The notes: generated by a model from the letters alone, not told the origin. A DNA stretch of 64,000 nt from Propionispora vibrioides (GCF_900110485.1 NZ_FODY01000027.1:1-64000); one strand, 5' to 3'. Positions 20,080-28,650 are shown, numbered from the stretch's first letter. Numbers and translations are program-made.

Positions 20080-20412
20080 ATGTATCATGATAGCGATGAT
20101 GACGATATGCTTAGTTGCTTCTCGATGAGCAGTTGCCAGTCCTGTTTCTCGATGGGGAGCTGCCATTCCTGTCATTCTTGTCATTCCTGCCACTCTTGTC
20201 ATTCTTGTCAGTCCTGCCATTCTTGCCAGTCCTGTCACTCTTGTCAGTCCTGCCATTCTTGCCAGTCCTGTCATTCCTGTCAATCCTGCCATTCTTGTCA
20301 GTCCTGTCATTCCTGTCAGTCTTGCCATTCTTGCCAGTCCTGTCATTCTTGTCACTCTTGTCATTCCTGCCATTCTTGCCACTGCTGCCGTTCTATGAAT
20401 CCGGGGAAGTGA
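20080..20412 (+). CDS. Cys/His-rich tandem-tripeptide peptide, candidate modified-peptide precursor
   Basis: A 110-residue protein starting at ATG 20080, nine bases after a perfect GGAGGTGAT; a longer frame from 19963 has no good ribosome site. It opens MYHDSDDDDMLSCFS and from residue 29 has 24 uninterrupted tripeptides (His or Gln)-Ser-Cys: five HSC, eight QSC-HSC pairs and three HSC, then HCC and a short RSMNPGK tail. About 30 of 110 residues are cysteine. It has no membrane segment or signal peptide. Convergent at 95 bp is a YcaO enzyme, the class that makes azolines or thioamides from Cys/Ser/Thr in peptides. Substrate status is inference. Alternatives are a metal-binding or spore-associated Cys-rich protein. 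Confidence 0.75.
   Translation: MYHDSDDDDMLSCFSMSSCQSCFSMGSCHSCHSCHSCHSCHSCQSCHSCQSCHSCQSCHSCQSCHSCQSCHSCQSCHSCQSCHSCQSCHSCHSCHSCHSCHCCRSMNPGK
20164..20379 (+). repeat. 24 x 9-bp in-frame coding minisatellite
   Basis: Twenty-four 9-bp units of consensus CAN-TCY-TGY run without interruption. All differences between units fall in third codon positions (CAT/CAC/CAG/CAA, TCT/TCC, TGT/TGC). The encoded Ser-Cys is invariant and only the first residue alternates His/Gln. The opposite strand is also open, but its product looks like a shadow. Confidence 0.9.
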
Positions 20413-20469
20413 TGCCAATCCGATAAGCTTTTACGTTGACAAGGTATAATGTTGCTCCTTACTAAAAAA

Positions 20470-20500
20470 CAAAAGCCAAAGCATTCAGCTTTGGCTTTTT
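20470..20500. terminator. Bidirectional terminator between Cys-repeat peptide and YcaO gene
   Basis: AAAAGCCAAAGC-attca-GCTTTGGCTTTTT lies between the two convergent genes. Confidence 0.9.
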
Positions 20501-20506
20501 GTGTAT

Positions 20507-22324
20507 TTAAATCAGCTTCTTGAGATCGTTTTGATCTATTGTGCTGGCAGCGTACCGCTCTTTGAGTATTTTGAAGACCTGCTCCATCGGTGGATAGAGA
20601 CACTGACTGGAAAATTGGCAGTTCTCGCAATTCCAGCAATTTAATTGTCCTTGGTAACTAAGGATTTCCGCTGGTGAGTTGAATTCAGCCACAACCCCCT
20701 GAATTACCTCCATTGGATAGAACACGCTTAGTGTGCTCACGGCGTCCTTTTCCGTCAGTCCTTTAATCTTGGTCGCCAGAAAATCCCGTACGCACTTATA
20801 ATAAGTTATCACTTGGCGTTGCGGATTAGCGTGTTGGGTATAATCCCAAAATTTTGTGAAACTCTCATAGGCTTTATTGGTATCGCCTTTCCAGCAGTTC
20901 AGGGCAGTGACAAACAAGTCGGCATTGCTGTAATACCACGGAAACGCTTTACTCCGTACCGGCAGATTGATTAGATCCATGACCGAAGCCCCAGGCGAAT
21001 AGTTCATGTTTTGCAAAAAGTCGATAATTGTGGCGGCACCGGTGTCGTCGAGACAGTCGATGTTTCGGACAAGTCTCTTGAAGGTGTTGAAAGCAGCATA
21101 ATTGGTAATGGGCCTTAGGTCATCAAATTCCTCGATTTCACTCAAGCCGGGAACGATTATATGATAACTCGGAAAGCCCAGGAACGAAACATCCCGTACA
21201 TATGTCTCGCAGCCCAATTGAGCCAAGCGGTCGACCATATAAGCCAGCATTTCTTTGTTTGTGGTTATCGTGATTTCTTCGAACCCGTTGAATGGATAAC
21301 TGAAGTTATGGCTGAAAAATTCCGTAGGATAAATCCCTGAGCCGGTTACGAGTATGCCCATGTAGTTTTCCGGGTCGTCCGCCGGGCTGCGGAAGGAGAA
21401 CTCCTTGACCCCCATCATCCATTTTATATCCTGTCCCTGAAGAAGTTCGGTCAATGTCCTTTCTGCGGCAATTTCAAATTTGGGATGAGCGCCAAACTTC
21501 ACAAAATAACTCTGATCATTCTTATTTACCAGGACAACCCCGACAACCGGCAGCTTTTGTCCCAGCGAGCAGTCTTTAAGGATAACTTCAAAATTGCCGC
21601 TTTTTTCAAGTGCGGTAATCATCGCCTCAATCTTGGGGAATTTCACGATATAATCCCACGGGATAGTGGGCGGTACTATTCTCTCCCTAAGAATTCTCTT
21701 GTTGGCGTAGCGTTCCATGATTTCCGATATACCCTGCACCAAAGCCTCTTCAGGCGAGTTGCCGGCGCACATGCCGTTCGACATATACATCATCGAGGCC
21801 ATTTTTACCGGGATATGGGAAATACGTTTGCTGTTAAGATTGCAATAGGGTAGAGCGATAAAATCGGCGGGTATCTGCTCATAAGACATGGTCTGCCAAT
21901 TTTTCAGAAGTTCCCGTTTGTCCAGCGAAGAGTTGGCTCTGGACAATTGGGTTTTGATCCAATCTTCGTCACTGGCAAGGAACTCATCAATACTCATCGG
22001 TTTCTCGTCAGGGGCGTAATAAAAGTCCAGGTATTCCATGATCTGGGGCTTTACATCCAAACTTAGTCTGTAGTAGCAGAGATTTTGCAAGCGTTCCATC
22101 ATCTCGCCGTAGGCGCTGGCCAGGGCGAATTCGACCGAAGTTCCTTTTCCATTGGTCAGTAGATCGGTATTGTCGATCACCACGCTCACCGAATAAAAAC
22201 CATTCACCGAATTTTTCCATGAGCTTTCTACTGTTAGAAGGCCCACCTCACCAAGAATATCTCTTATTCTGTTAATGGTTTTGATGGGCATTTCATCCTT
22301 GTACTTCATATCTGTTGAATCCAT
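20507..22324 (-). CDS. ycaO: YcaO-domain ATP-dependent enzyme, E. coli YcaO type, with C-terminal Cys cluster
   Basis: A 605-residue protein starting at ATG 22324 (MDSTDMKYKDE), six bases after GAGGTG; an earlier in-frame start has no such site. The three YcaO Mg-ATP motifs are intact: SAYGEMMER (70-78), QGISEIMER (197-205) and ERTLTELLQ (288-296). Length and motif context (TNGKG, SNGMCAGN, FGAHPKF) follow E. coli YcaO, the type linked genetically to RimO, rather than azoline-forming enzymes fused to a docking domain. There is no Pro-rich C-terminus. Instead Cys563, 566, 569 and 575 (CxxCxxC...C) could bind zinc or an FeS cluster. No E1-like partner or RimO gene is in the window. The convergent Cys-Ser repeat peptide is the obvious candidate substrate, by inference. 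Confidence 0.9.
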   Translation of the reverse strand: MDSTDMKYKDEMPIKTINRIRDILGEVGLLTVESSWKNSVNGFYSVSVVIDNTDLLTNGKGTSVEFALASAYGEMMERLQNLCYYRLSLDVKPQIMEYLDFYYAPDEKPMSIDEFLASDEDWIKTQLSRANSSLDKRELLKNWQTMSYEQIPADFIALPYCNLNSKRISHIPVKMASMMYMSNGMCAGNSPEEALVQGISEIMERYANKRILRERIVPPTIPWDYIVKFPKIEAMITALEKSGNFEVILKDCSLGQKLPVVGVVLVNKNDQSYFVKFGAHPKFEIAAERTLTELLQGQDIKWMMGVKEFSFRSPADDPENYMGILVTGSGIYPTEFFSHNFSYPFNGFEEITITTNKEMLAYMVDRLAQLGCETYVRDVSFLGFPSYHIIVPGLSEIEEFDDLRPITNYAAFNTFKRLVRNIDCLDDTGAATIIDFLQNMNYSPGASVMDLINLPVRSKAFPWYYSNADLFVTALNCWKGDTNKAYESFTKFWDYTQHANPQRQVITYYKCVRDFLATKIKGLTEKDAVSTLSVFYPMEVIQGVVAEFNSPAEILSYQGQLNCWNCENCQFSSQCLYPPMEQVFKILKERYAASTIDQNDLKKLI

Positions 22325-22476
22325 GCATTGCACCTCGCACCATAACATTTTACGCTGAAGGAAAATAATTTTTCCAGTTCCTTTTAATATATGACCATGC
22401 ATCATAGTTTGTGATTGCAAGGAACCATGGCTTTGTGACTCTTAGAAGTATAAAGAATATAAAGAGTTCCTTTAAA

Positions 22477-22512
22477 CAGAACGTCCAAGACATGGATGTC
22501 TTGGACGTTCTG
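22477..22512 (-). terminator. Terminator after PPOX gene
   Basis: A 17-bp perfect inverted repeat (CAGAACGTCCAAGACAT and its complement, 2-nt centre) lies just past the PPOX stop and upstream of ycaO, followed by a T-rich stretch on the minus strand. It separates the two genes transcriptionally. Confidence 0.8.
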
Positions 22513-22531
22513 TTGCATATGCAAGTTTAGC

Positions 22532-23023
22532 CTATGGGCGTTTGGCTTTAACCAGCTCCATGGCTTCTTTGCCGCTCATGTGATCAATAGCAAGCTCGAT
22601 CATGCGAACCGCGTTAAACTCTTTCTCAATTTCCTGCAAGCGGCCCTGTTCATGGTCAGGGGAATATCTGGCTGCTAATATTTCCAGGGCGCTTCTTTTT
22701 TCGGCCTCATCCTCCAGAATACGGGCTTTGCCAAACACAATAACACTGCGAAAGTAACTGGTATATTCCTCCGGCACTACCTGATCCTGATCAATCACGC
22801 AAAAGGAAACCTTTTCGTGCCTGGCAATGGCGTCCAGCTTATGACCTGATCTGGCGCAATGAAAGTAAATCTTATTGTCATGATATACATAACTAAGCGG
22901 CACCGCATAGGGATAATCATCGTCCCCGGCTACAGCCAACACACCTGACGTGCCACGCTGCAGCACTTGTATAGTTTCCTCTACGGATAAAACCTGTTTT
23001 TTGCGACGCATTTCTCTAAACAC
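22532..23023 (-). CDS. Pyridoxamine-oxidase-like FMN flavoprotein (NimA-like)
   Basis: About 163 residues with start GTG 23023 (FREMRRKKQ...), eight bases after GAGG; the longer frame from 23071 is less likely. The split-barrel PPOX family shows TSGVLAVAGDDDYPYAVPLSYVYHDNKIYFH (about 24-54), the core FMN-binding strand pair, then SGHKLDAI and an SVIVFGKA strand. Relatives include nitroimidazole-reducing Nim proteins. It is monocistronic. A decayed copy of its start and upstream region is at 31258-31405. Confidence 0.88.
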   Translation of the reverse strand: MFREMRRKKQVLSVEETIQVLQRGTSGVLAVAGDDDYPYAVPLSYVYHDNKIYFHCARSGHKLDAIARHEKVSFCVIDQDQVVPEEYTSYFRSVIVFGKARILEDEAEKRSALEILAARYSPDHEQGRLQEIEKEFNAVRMIELAIDHMSGKEAMELVKAKRP

Positions 23024-23299
23024 CAAAACAACCTCATTTCTCAGTAAAATAATAAAACGCCTCACATTCATTCCTTCAAAGGCCTAACGGAATGAATAAA
23101 AGACGTTTACCCGGCGGCAAATTTAATACATGGTTAGTATAACCTAGTTGAATTAATAAGTAAAGGTAAGACCATCTAGAGCATATTTCGACTCTTTGGA
23201 ACTATCTCTGGGATTATTTTAAATAGGACAATAAACACCTGTCCATGCCTCTTTGGCATGCCAAGTGTAAGAACCTTGCTCGCCTGTTAAAAAAAATAG

Positions 23300-24160
23300 C
23301 TATCCTATCGACAACGCTCCCAAGCCAATGACCATCGCGCTTGCGCCGATGACACGAATCTTTATATTTCCTTCTGATAGCAGTCTGGCTCCCAGTGCAG
23401 TGCCGATTAGAATGCTGATTTCTCTCGCTGGCGCGATATAACTTACAGGACTGAATACCATAACCGTTAAAACCAGGATATACGCCAGGGGGCATAAAAT
23501 AGCCACACTGATAGCCTCGATCTTGTGACTGGCCCATTGGTTTTTTACTTTGTCCCAATTTTTAAACGCATAGGGGGTTAAGAGAAATACCCGACCTAAG
23601 TTTGCCGACCAATCAAGCAGTAAAGGTGGTAGCAGAAAGGTGCTGACCGCCAATTTGTCCGAGAGCGTATAGCCGGCAATCATAGTGCCGCAGAGAATAG
23701 CGAATATCATTGATTTGCGGGCGGCAGGTTCCGCCAGCGTAAAGGGATTTCCCGTGATTACAACAATCCCCAAGCCAATCAATACTGTTCCCACAAGCGC
23801 TACTGCGGAAGGATGTTCGCCTAACACTACAATGGCTGCAATCGTTGAAAGCATAGGACCCGTACCGCGAGCGAGCGGATAGATGACCGAAAGATCACCA
23901 AGCCGATAGCCTTTGTTCAACAGGATAAAATATAAAGAATGCAATATGGCGCTGCCTAACATAAACCCGAATTGATGCCAGCCGATAATTGGCTTTTGTA
24001 CGATGATTATCCATAAAGCTAACGGGAAATAGAGCAAAGTGGAAAGAGCGGCGAAGAGCCAAATAAAGGCTGTACCGCCGCCGGCCTTTTTGGATAAATA
24101 ATTCCAGGTAGCATGACCGAAGGCGGCAATCAGGATAAGAACAATAGCCGATCCTGTCAC
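23300..24160 (-). CDS. DMT-superfamily (EamA) transporter
   Basis: A 286-residue protein with ten hydrophobic spans and the duplicated EamA fold; the second-half motif (APAREISILIGTALGARLL) is typical. It starts at GTG 24160 behind GGAGGG; the neighbouring ATG is followed at once by a stop. It lies 47 bp after the D-2-hydroxyacid dehydrogenase gene on the same strand. The two probably form an operon for a 2-hydroxy or 2-oxo acid, whose identity is unknown. Confidence 0.88.
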   Translation of the reverse strand: MTGSAIVLILIAAFGHATWNYLSKKAGGGTAFIWLFAALSTLLYFPLALWIIIVQKPIIGWHQFGFMLGSAILHSLYFILLNKGYRLGDLSVIYPLARGTGPMLSTIAAIVVLGEHPSAVALVGTVLIGLGIVVITGNPFTLAEPAARKSMIFAILCGTMIAGYTLSDKLAVSTFLLPPLLLDWSANLGRVFLLTPYAFKNWDKVKNQWASHKIEAISVAILCPLAYILVLTVMVFSPVSYIAPAREISILIGTALGARLLSEGNIKIRVIGASAMVIGLGALSIG

Positions 24161-24207
24161 ATAATCCCTCCAATAAAAATAGTCATTTGCTATTTAATCT
24201 CGTAAAA

Positions 24208-25155
24208 CTATAATAACTGATTGAGCTTGCTTTCAGGCGCTTCACCATTCTCTACACGTTTTATATTATTCACAAAGAAATCATATCTTTTTTTATGGAA
24301 TTTGAGACCGTCCGGCATGCCTGCCGTATGGGGCGTAAGTATCACATTACCCAGATTCCGGAGCTCACTGTCAGTCGGAAGCGGTTCAGCTTCAAACACA
24401 TCCAGGCAGGCGCCTGCAATGTCCCTGTTTTTTAATGCAGCGATCAAGTCTCTTTCATTGACAATCCCGCCGCGGGCCGTATTGATAAAAAGGGCGGTTT
24501 TTTTCATTTTCTTGAATACCGCTTGGTTGATCAGCTGTTTGGTTTGCTGATTCAATGATACATGTACACTGACTATGTCCGATGTGCTTATCAGATTATC
24601 GAAATCAGTCATTTTCACAAAACCGTCAGACTGTTGAGCGGCATTTCTGGCATAAGCCAGCACCTTCATATCAAAAACCCTGCAAAACTCAGCTACTTTT
24701 TTACCGATGGCGCCCAGGCCGATAATCCCGATCGTTTTGCCCTTTAATTCACTCCCGGTATAGTCCAGTTGATTTTCATCCAGCCTGTTTTTCATGAAAG
24801 TATCAAGAAACGGTATGTTTTTATAATAAGACAATAGCAGGGCCATTACGTGCTCGGCCACCGCCTGGGCATTCACTCCGGCAGCATTGGCCACCCAAAT
24901 GCCGAGCTGCGTGCAGGCATCGATATCTACATTATCAAATCCTGCACCCGTCTGTACCAATTTTAACTTTTTTGCTATAGAAAGCAGGCTGCGGTCCACT
25001 TTAATACGTTCAGGTATGATTACCTGGCAATCTTCCATATGCTGCAGCATTTCTTTGCCGGGTGGGACAATTACAATGTCCCAGCCTTCCGGAAAACGAC
25101 TTCTAATATTTGATTTTGAGGTCTCGGTAAAATCGCCGACTATGAGAATCTTCAT
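24208..25155 (-). CDS. D-isomer-specific 2-hydroxyacid dehydrogenase
   Basis: A 315-residue NAD-dependent enzyme. The start ATG 25155 (MKILIVGDF) follows AAAGGTGG; an upstream ATG lies inside that site region. The Rossmann motif GIIGLGAIGKK is at about 142-152. The catalytic Arg (NTARGGIVNE, about 227), Glu (about 256) and His (LTPHTAG, about 278) are present. It is first in a two-gene operon with the DMT transporter and is divergent from a LysR gene. The exact acid is unknown. Confidence 0.92.
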   Translation of the reverse strand: MKILIVGDFTETSKSNIRSRFPEGWDIVIVPPGKEMLQHMEDCQVIIPERIKVDRSLLSIAKKLKLVQTGAGFDNVDIDACTQLGIWVANAAGVNAQAVAEHVMALLLSYYKNIPFLDTFMKNRLDENQLDYTGSELKGKTIGIIGLGAIGKKVAEFCRVFDMKVLAYARNAAQQSDGFVKMTDFDNLISTSDIVSVHVSLNQQTKQLINQAVFKKMKKTALFINTARGGIVNERDLIAALKNRDIAGACLDVFEAEPLPTDSELRNLGNVILTPHTAGMPDGLKFHKKRYDFFVNNIKRVENGEAPESKLNQLL

Positions 25156-25365
25156 TGCTAAACCACCTTTCATGTTCTATACCATGCTTCGAAGAAAACC
25201 TGTTTGGTGTTGACCAAAGCCAATCCTGTCACAGGATTCCTCCCGTGTAAAAAACGTTTGACCGGCGTCTCTATTAATGATAATTTTAAACATAAAGAAT
25301 AATGTTGTAAAACTCAAATATTTTGTGAACTATATTAAATATTTCTATATATTGAGAGGTGTTCT

Positions 25366-26250
25366 ATGTATTTTCCTGGGATTGAGGCGTTTTTAGCTAT
25401 CGTACGGACCGAGAGTATAAGCAAGGCGGCCGAATGGCTGCACTTGTCACAAGCTACTGTAAGCTACCGGTTAAAGACCCTGGAGCAGGAAATGGGCGGC
25501 CTTTTGGTTGAACGAAGAAAAGGGGCAGCCAAAATCCATCTGACACCAAAAGGGGAGAACTTTTTTAGTATTGCGGAAAGATGGGAGGCTCTCTGGCGGG
25601 AAACCCAAATCTTACAGGCCAGCGGTTCTCAGTTAAGTCTGGCAATTAGCGCGGCCGAAAGTATCAGTCACTTTGTTTTGCCTCCGGTATATAGCCTACT
25701 CAATCAGCATACCCCGCCGATCCGGCTGCAAATTCGTACTCAACATACGCAGGAAGCATTTGACAGCATTGAGCGGCGTGAGATGGATGTGGCGTTTGTG
25801 GTGCGGGAAATAGTGTCGCCCAGTGTCACGGTTAAACCGTTCTTTACGGAAGAAATGGTGCTGCTGCGTCTGGCTGTGCCGGAGCGGCAAGCGGGAGCTA
25901 CCGTTGAAATGGGAGAGTTGGCGGCAGAGCACGAAGTCTTCATAAATTGGAACAGAGAGTTTCAATTCAGGCATGACCAGTGGTGGGATCCTCTTTGTCC
26001 TTCCCGTGTTCATCTGGACACGGCGGGACTCATCACAACTTTTTTGAAGGATGCCAGACAATGGACGATAGTTCCCGCCTCTATTGGTGAGCATATGATG
26101 CGGATTGGTGATTTTGTTCTTCAGAAATTATCGGCACCGGTGCCGCCAAGGATATGCTATAAGGTAACTCACAAGTTTCCCAACCAGGCTTTACACGATA
26201 CCCTTCGTATTCTTGATAACTATCTGCAAGATATATTTGGAATACAATGA
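25366..26250 (+). CDS. LysR-family transcriptional regulator
   Basis: A 294-residue protein with the N-terminal helix-turn-helix (FLAIVRTESISKAAEWLHLSQATVSYRLK, about 8-36) and a periplasmic-binding-like ligand domain. The start is ATG 25366 behind GAGAGGTG. It is divergent from the dehydrogenase/transporter operon across a 210-bp AT-rich spacer, the normal LysR arrangement, so it probably activates that operon. Confidence 0.93.
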   Translation: MYFPGIEAFLAIVRTESISKAAEWLHLSQATVSYRLKTLEQEMGGLLVERRKGAAKIHLTPKGENFFSIAERWEALWRETQILQASGSQLSLAISAAESISHFVLPPVYSLLNQHTPPIRLQIRTQHTQEAFDSIERREMDVAFVVREIVSPSVTVKPFFTEEMVLLRLAVPERQAGATVEMGELAAEHEVFINWNREFQFRHDQWWDPLCPSRVHLDTAGLITTFLKDARQWTIVPASIGEHMMRIGDFVLQKLSAPVPPRICYKVTHKFPNQALHDTLRILDNYLQDIFGIQ

Positions 26251-26359
26251 TCTGACCAGTCGGATAATAGCGGATAGAAGAACTATGAGAATCTAAAGAA
26301 CTGTCCTGAGATCTTCCTGTTTTATTGTGAGGACGGGCGGAACACTAAGTAGCAAAAGA

Positions 26360-26400
26360 GAGACAGCGTGTGGACTAGAAGGCCGCACGCTGTTCTTTTG
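26360..26400 (+). terminator. Terminator in the 297-bp gap after LysR gene
   Basis: ACAGCGTGTGG pairs with CCGCACGCTGT (one G-U pair) followed by TCTTTTG. Nothing else is visible in this gap except the promoter region of the next gene. Confidence 0.8.
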
Positions 26401-26547
26401 TCTGTAGGCCGTTTAAAAGATAGTTGTTTTTGCTGAAGTTTTATAGTGCTTAAATGAAAAGATTTTTTAAGGAAAATTATTCTTTACTAATAAAATGACC
26501 AGTCGTATAATAAGATATTAATTAGCAAAGTAATAGGGAGTGATAGT

Positions 26548-27669
26548 ATGGCGGATAAAAATTTGGATATAGAACGTTTATTTCAACCAGTTGATTTAGG
26601 CAAACTGACGTTGTCTAATCGCATTGTGATGGCGCCAATGACCAGAGGATTTTCGCCTAATGGTATACCTGGTGCTGATGTGGCGGGATATTATCGGCGA
26701 CGCGCCGAGAATGAAGTCGGGCTAATCATTACGGAAGGAACGCTTATTAACCATCCGGCTGCGGCCGAAGGATTAGGACGGCCGAATTTTCACGGCCAGC
26801 AGTCGCTTGATGCGTGGGCCAAAGTTGCTGAAGGAGTCCATCAGGCCGGCGGCAAGATTATACCGCAGTTATGGCATGTTGGTATGGCGCGGCAAATAGG
26901 AGGGCAAAACCCTAACCCTGAAGCACCGCCTATAGGACCTTCCGGCATTGACGTTATGTCAGGGGCGAAGGTGACAAAGCCCATGACGCATGATGAGATT
27001 GATTATATTGTTAATGCCTTTGGTGAAGCTGCCCGGCAGGCTAAGCAGCTAGGATTTGACGGAATTGAACTACATGGTGCTCATGGTTATCTGATTGATC
27101 AGTTTTTCTGGGCCAATACCAATCAGCGTGATGATGAATACGGCGGCGATCTGATTTCCCGCACCCGGTTTGCGACAGAGATTATCAAGGCCTGCCGTGC
27201 GGCTGTCGGTGATGATTTTCCGATTGTTTTCCGGTTTTCTCAGTGGAAACTGGGACATTATCAGGAGAAATTAGCCCAAGATCCGGCCGAACTGTCTGCT
27301 TTTCTGACGCCCCTTAGCGAAGCGGGCGTAGATATTTTTCATGCTTCCACCCGCAGGTACTGGGAGCCGGAATTTGTTGATTCACCGTTAAACTTAGCAG
27401 GCTGGACGAAAAAGTTGACAGGAAAACCTACGATTACAGTAGGTTCGGTGGGAGTCGATACCAACTTTATCGAATTTTTTACTGAGGGCAAGGGAGCTAA
27501 CCATAGCAGTTTGGCACCGCTCCTTGATCGGTTGGAGCAAGGTGAATTTGATTTGGTGGCGGTAGGACGGGCGCTCCTCGCTGATCCGGCCTGGGCGACT
27601 AAAATCCATCAGAACAGAGTGAATGAGCTGATTTTATTTGCAAAAGGGGCAGAAGAAACGTTGTCATAG
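26548..27669 (+). CDS. Old Yellow Enzyme family NADH:flavin oxidoreductase
   Basis: A 373-residue FMN TIM barrel that reduces activated C=C bonds such as enones or nitroesters. It begins FQPVDLGKLTLSNRIVMAPMTRG, the classic OYE opening. The substrate pair is in ELHGAHGYLIDQF (about 174-186), the loop NQRDDEYGG follows, and the FMN-phosphate part VAVGRALLADPAW is near the C-terminus. ATG 26548 follows GGGAGTGA. It is monocistronic. Confidence 0.95.
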   Translation: MADKNLDIERLFQPVDLGKLTLSNRIVMAPMTRGFSPNGIPGADVAGYYRRRAENEVGLIITEGTLINHPAAAEGLGRPNFHGQQSLDAWAKVAEGVHQAGGKIIPQLWHVGMARQIGGQNPNPEAPPIGPSGIDVMSGAKVTKPMTHDEIDYIVNAFGEAARQAKQLGFDGIELHGAHGYLIDQFFWANTNQRDDEYGGDLISRTRFATEIIKACRAAVGDDFPIVFRFSQWKLGHYQEKLAQDPAELSAFLTPLSEAGVDIFHASTRRYWEPEFVDSPLNLAGWTKKLTGKPTITVGSVGVDTNFIEFFTEGKGANHSSLAPLLDRLEQGEFDLVAVGRALLADPAWATKIHQNRVNELILFAKGAEETLS

Positions 27670-27800
27670 GGAATAAGACTACCTATTCTTGTAGTTATCC
27701 CAATCGATATATATAGAAGTAGAAAAAACGTGACGTTAGTTTAAAAAATCACCCTTAGAATCAGATTGTTCTATGAGCATAAACAATTCAAGCTGAAATA

Positions 27801-27837
27801 ACAGTGCACCTTACACAGAAGCGTAAGGTGCACTGTT
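27801..27837 (+). terminator. Terminator after OYE gene
   Basis: ACAGTGCACCTTAC/GTAAGGTGCACTGT stem with a short loop; the following T-run is weak. Confidence 0.75.
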
Positions 27838-27963
27838 GTATAGTGAACGTTGAGCCAATGCTGCTCTTTATTGCCTAATTTTACATATCTCCGTTATAAT
27901 GGAATTGTTAAAAGACTCCGCTTCTTCATTTCAACCCATTTTATCATTAGGAGGTCAAAGGCA

Positions 27964-28434
27964 ATGAAAAGATCAATGGTGTTCGTACTGGTGTTGTGCA
28001 TGGCTATGGTGTTTATCTCTTCAGTAGCCTTGGCGGCTCCGGCTCCGGCACTGACTGATGTGAATATTGTAGCTTTCAGGGCTGAGAATTACAACAGTCA
28101 ATGGCAATATACTCCTGCGAGCTATCCGAAAAGCATGTCGGCCTATTCATTCTCAGGATCAGAATTATATATGTCGGTGATCTATAAAGGCTATCCAAAC
28201 TGGAACCTTACGTTTATTAAAGTCAACGGCACTCAATATACGCACAACCAACTGTGTTACTCTCAAGATCCTTTCACGAATGGCGGAATAGTCAACGGCT
28301 ACAAAATAGTGTACAGTATACCAGCCGCTGATCTGAGCTCTTCCAATACGATTAGCGTATCTTCCCAAGGAACCAATGGCGGATCGGATAGCGACGTTTC
28401 AACCAACATAAAGTTTACAAACCCCAAAGGTTGA
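27964..28434 (+). CDS. Secreted protein of unknown function
   Basis: A 156-residue precursor starting at ATG 27964, nine bases after GGAGG. It has a textbook signal peptide: KRS, a hydrophobic core of about 18 residues, and cleavage after VALA to leave APAPALTDV. The mature part of about 130 residues is rich in Ser, Tyr and Asn and predicted beta, like a small extracellular beta-sandwich. I do not recognise a family. It is a single gene bounded by terminators. Confidence 0.75.
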   Translation: MKRSMVFVLVLCMAMVFISSVALAAPAPALTDVNIVAFRAENYNSQWQYTPASYPKSMSAYSFSGSELYMSVIYKGYPNWNLTFIKVNGTQYTHNQLCYSQDPFTNGGIVNGYKIVYSIPAADLSSSNTISVSSQGTNGGSDSDVSTNIKFTNPKG

Positions 28435-28459
28435 ATTTTTACCGTTATAGAAAAGCACG

Positions 28460-28495
28460 AAGCTGCCTTGAAACTTGAGTTTCAGGCAGCTTTTT
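28460..28495 (+). terminator. Terminator after secreted protein
   Basis: AAGCTGCC-TTGAAAC pairs with GTTTC-AGGCAGCTT, followed by TTTTT. Confidence 0.88.
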
Positions 28496-28544
28496 AGGGC
28501 TTTTATTTATGTCTGTTAAATTATTAGGCGTTTGGTTTCATAAA

Positions 28545-28650
28545 GAAATGGAGACGGTACTGGCGAGTCAGATGACGCCGGTTAGATGGGGATAATGAAC
28601 CATGTCCCTCCAAACCGGTAACAGGTTCAACCTGTCCCCGGTCATGCAGG
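28545..28650. repeat. REP-like repeat debris
   Basis: It holds a variant of the GGAGACGGTACT...GAGTCAGATGACGCCGG module (also at 30.4, 31.2 and 48.85 kb) and an ACAGGTT-c-AACCTGT palindrome next to CCCC. It occupies most of the 326-bp gap before the next gene. Confidence 0.55.

Noticed and set aside
20077-20418. Minus-strand and alternative-frame ORFs through the Cys-repeat region
   Set aside because: They arise because any 9-bp repeat is open in several frames. Third-position variation and the perfect ribosome site support only the plus-strand X-Ser-Cys frame.
20507-22324. Classical azole (TOMM) cyclodehydratase cluster
   Set aside because: No E1-like or ThiF-like partner, no McbC-type oxidase and no Pro-rich YcaO C-terminus; the protein follows E. 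coli YcaO. Kept only as a candidate new system.
22532-23023. PPOX flavoprotein as the azoline oxidase of the YcaO system
   Set aside because: It is separated from ycaO by a strong terminator, belongs to a different fold family from McbC-type oxidases, and looks like a Nim-type reductase.
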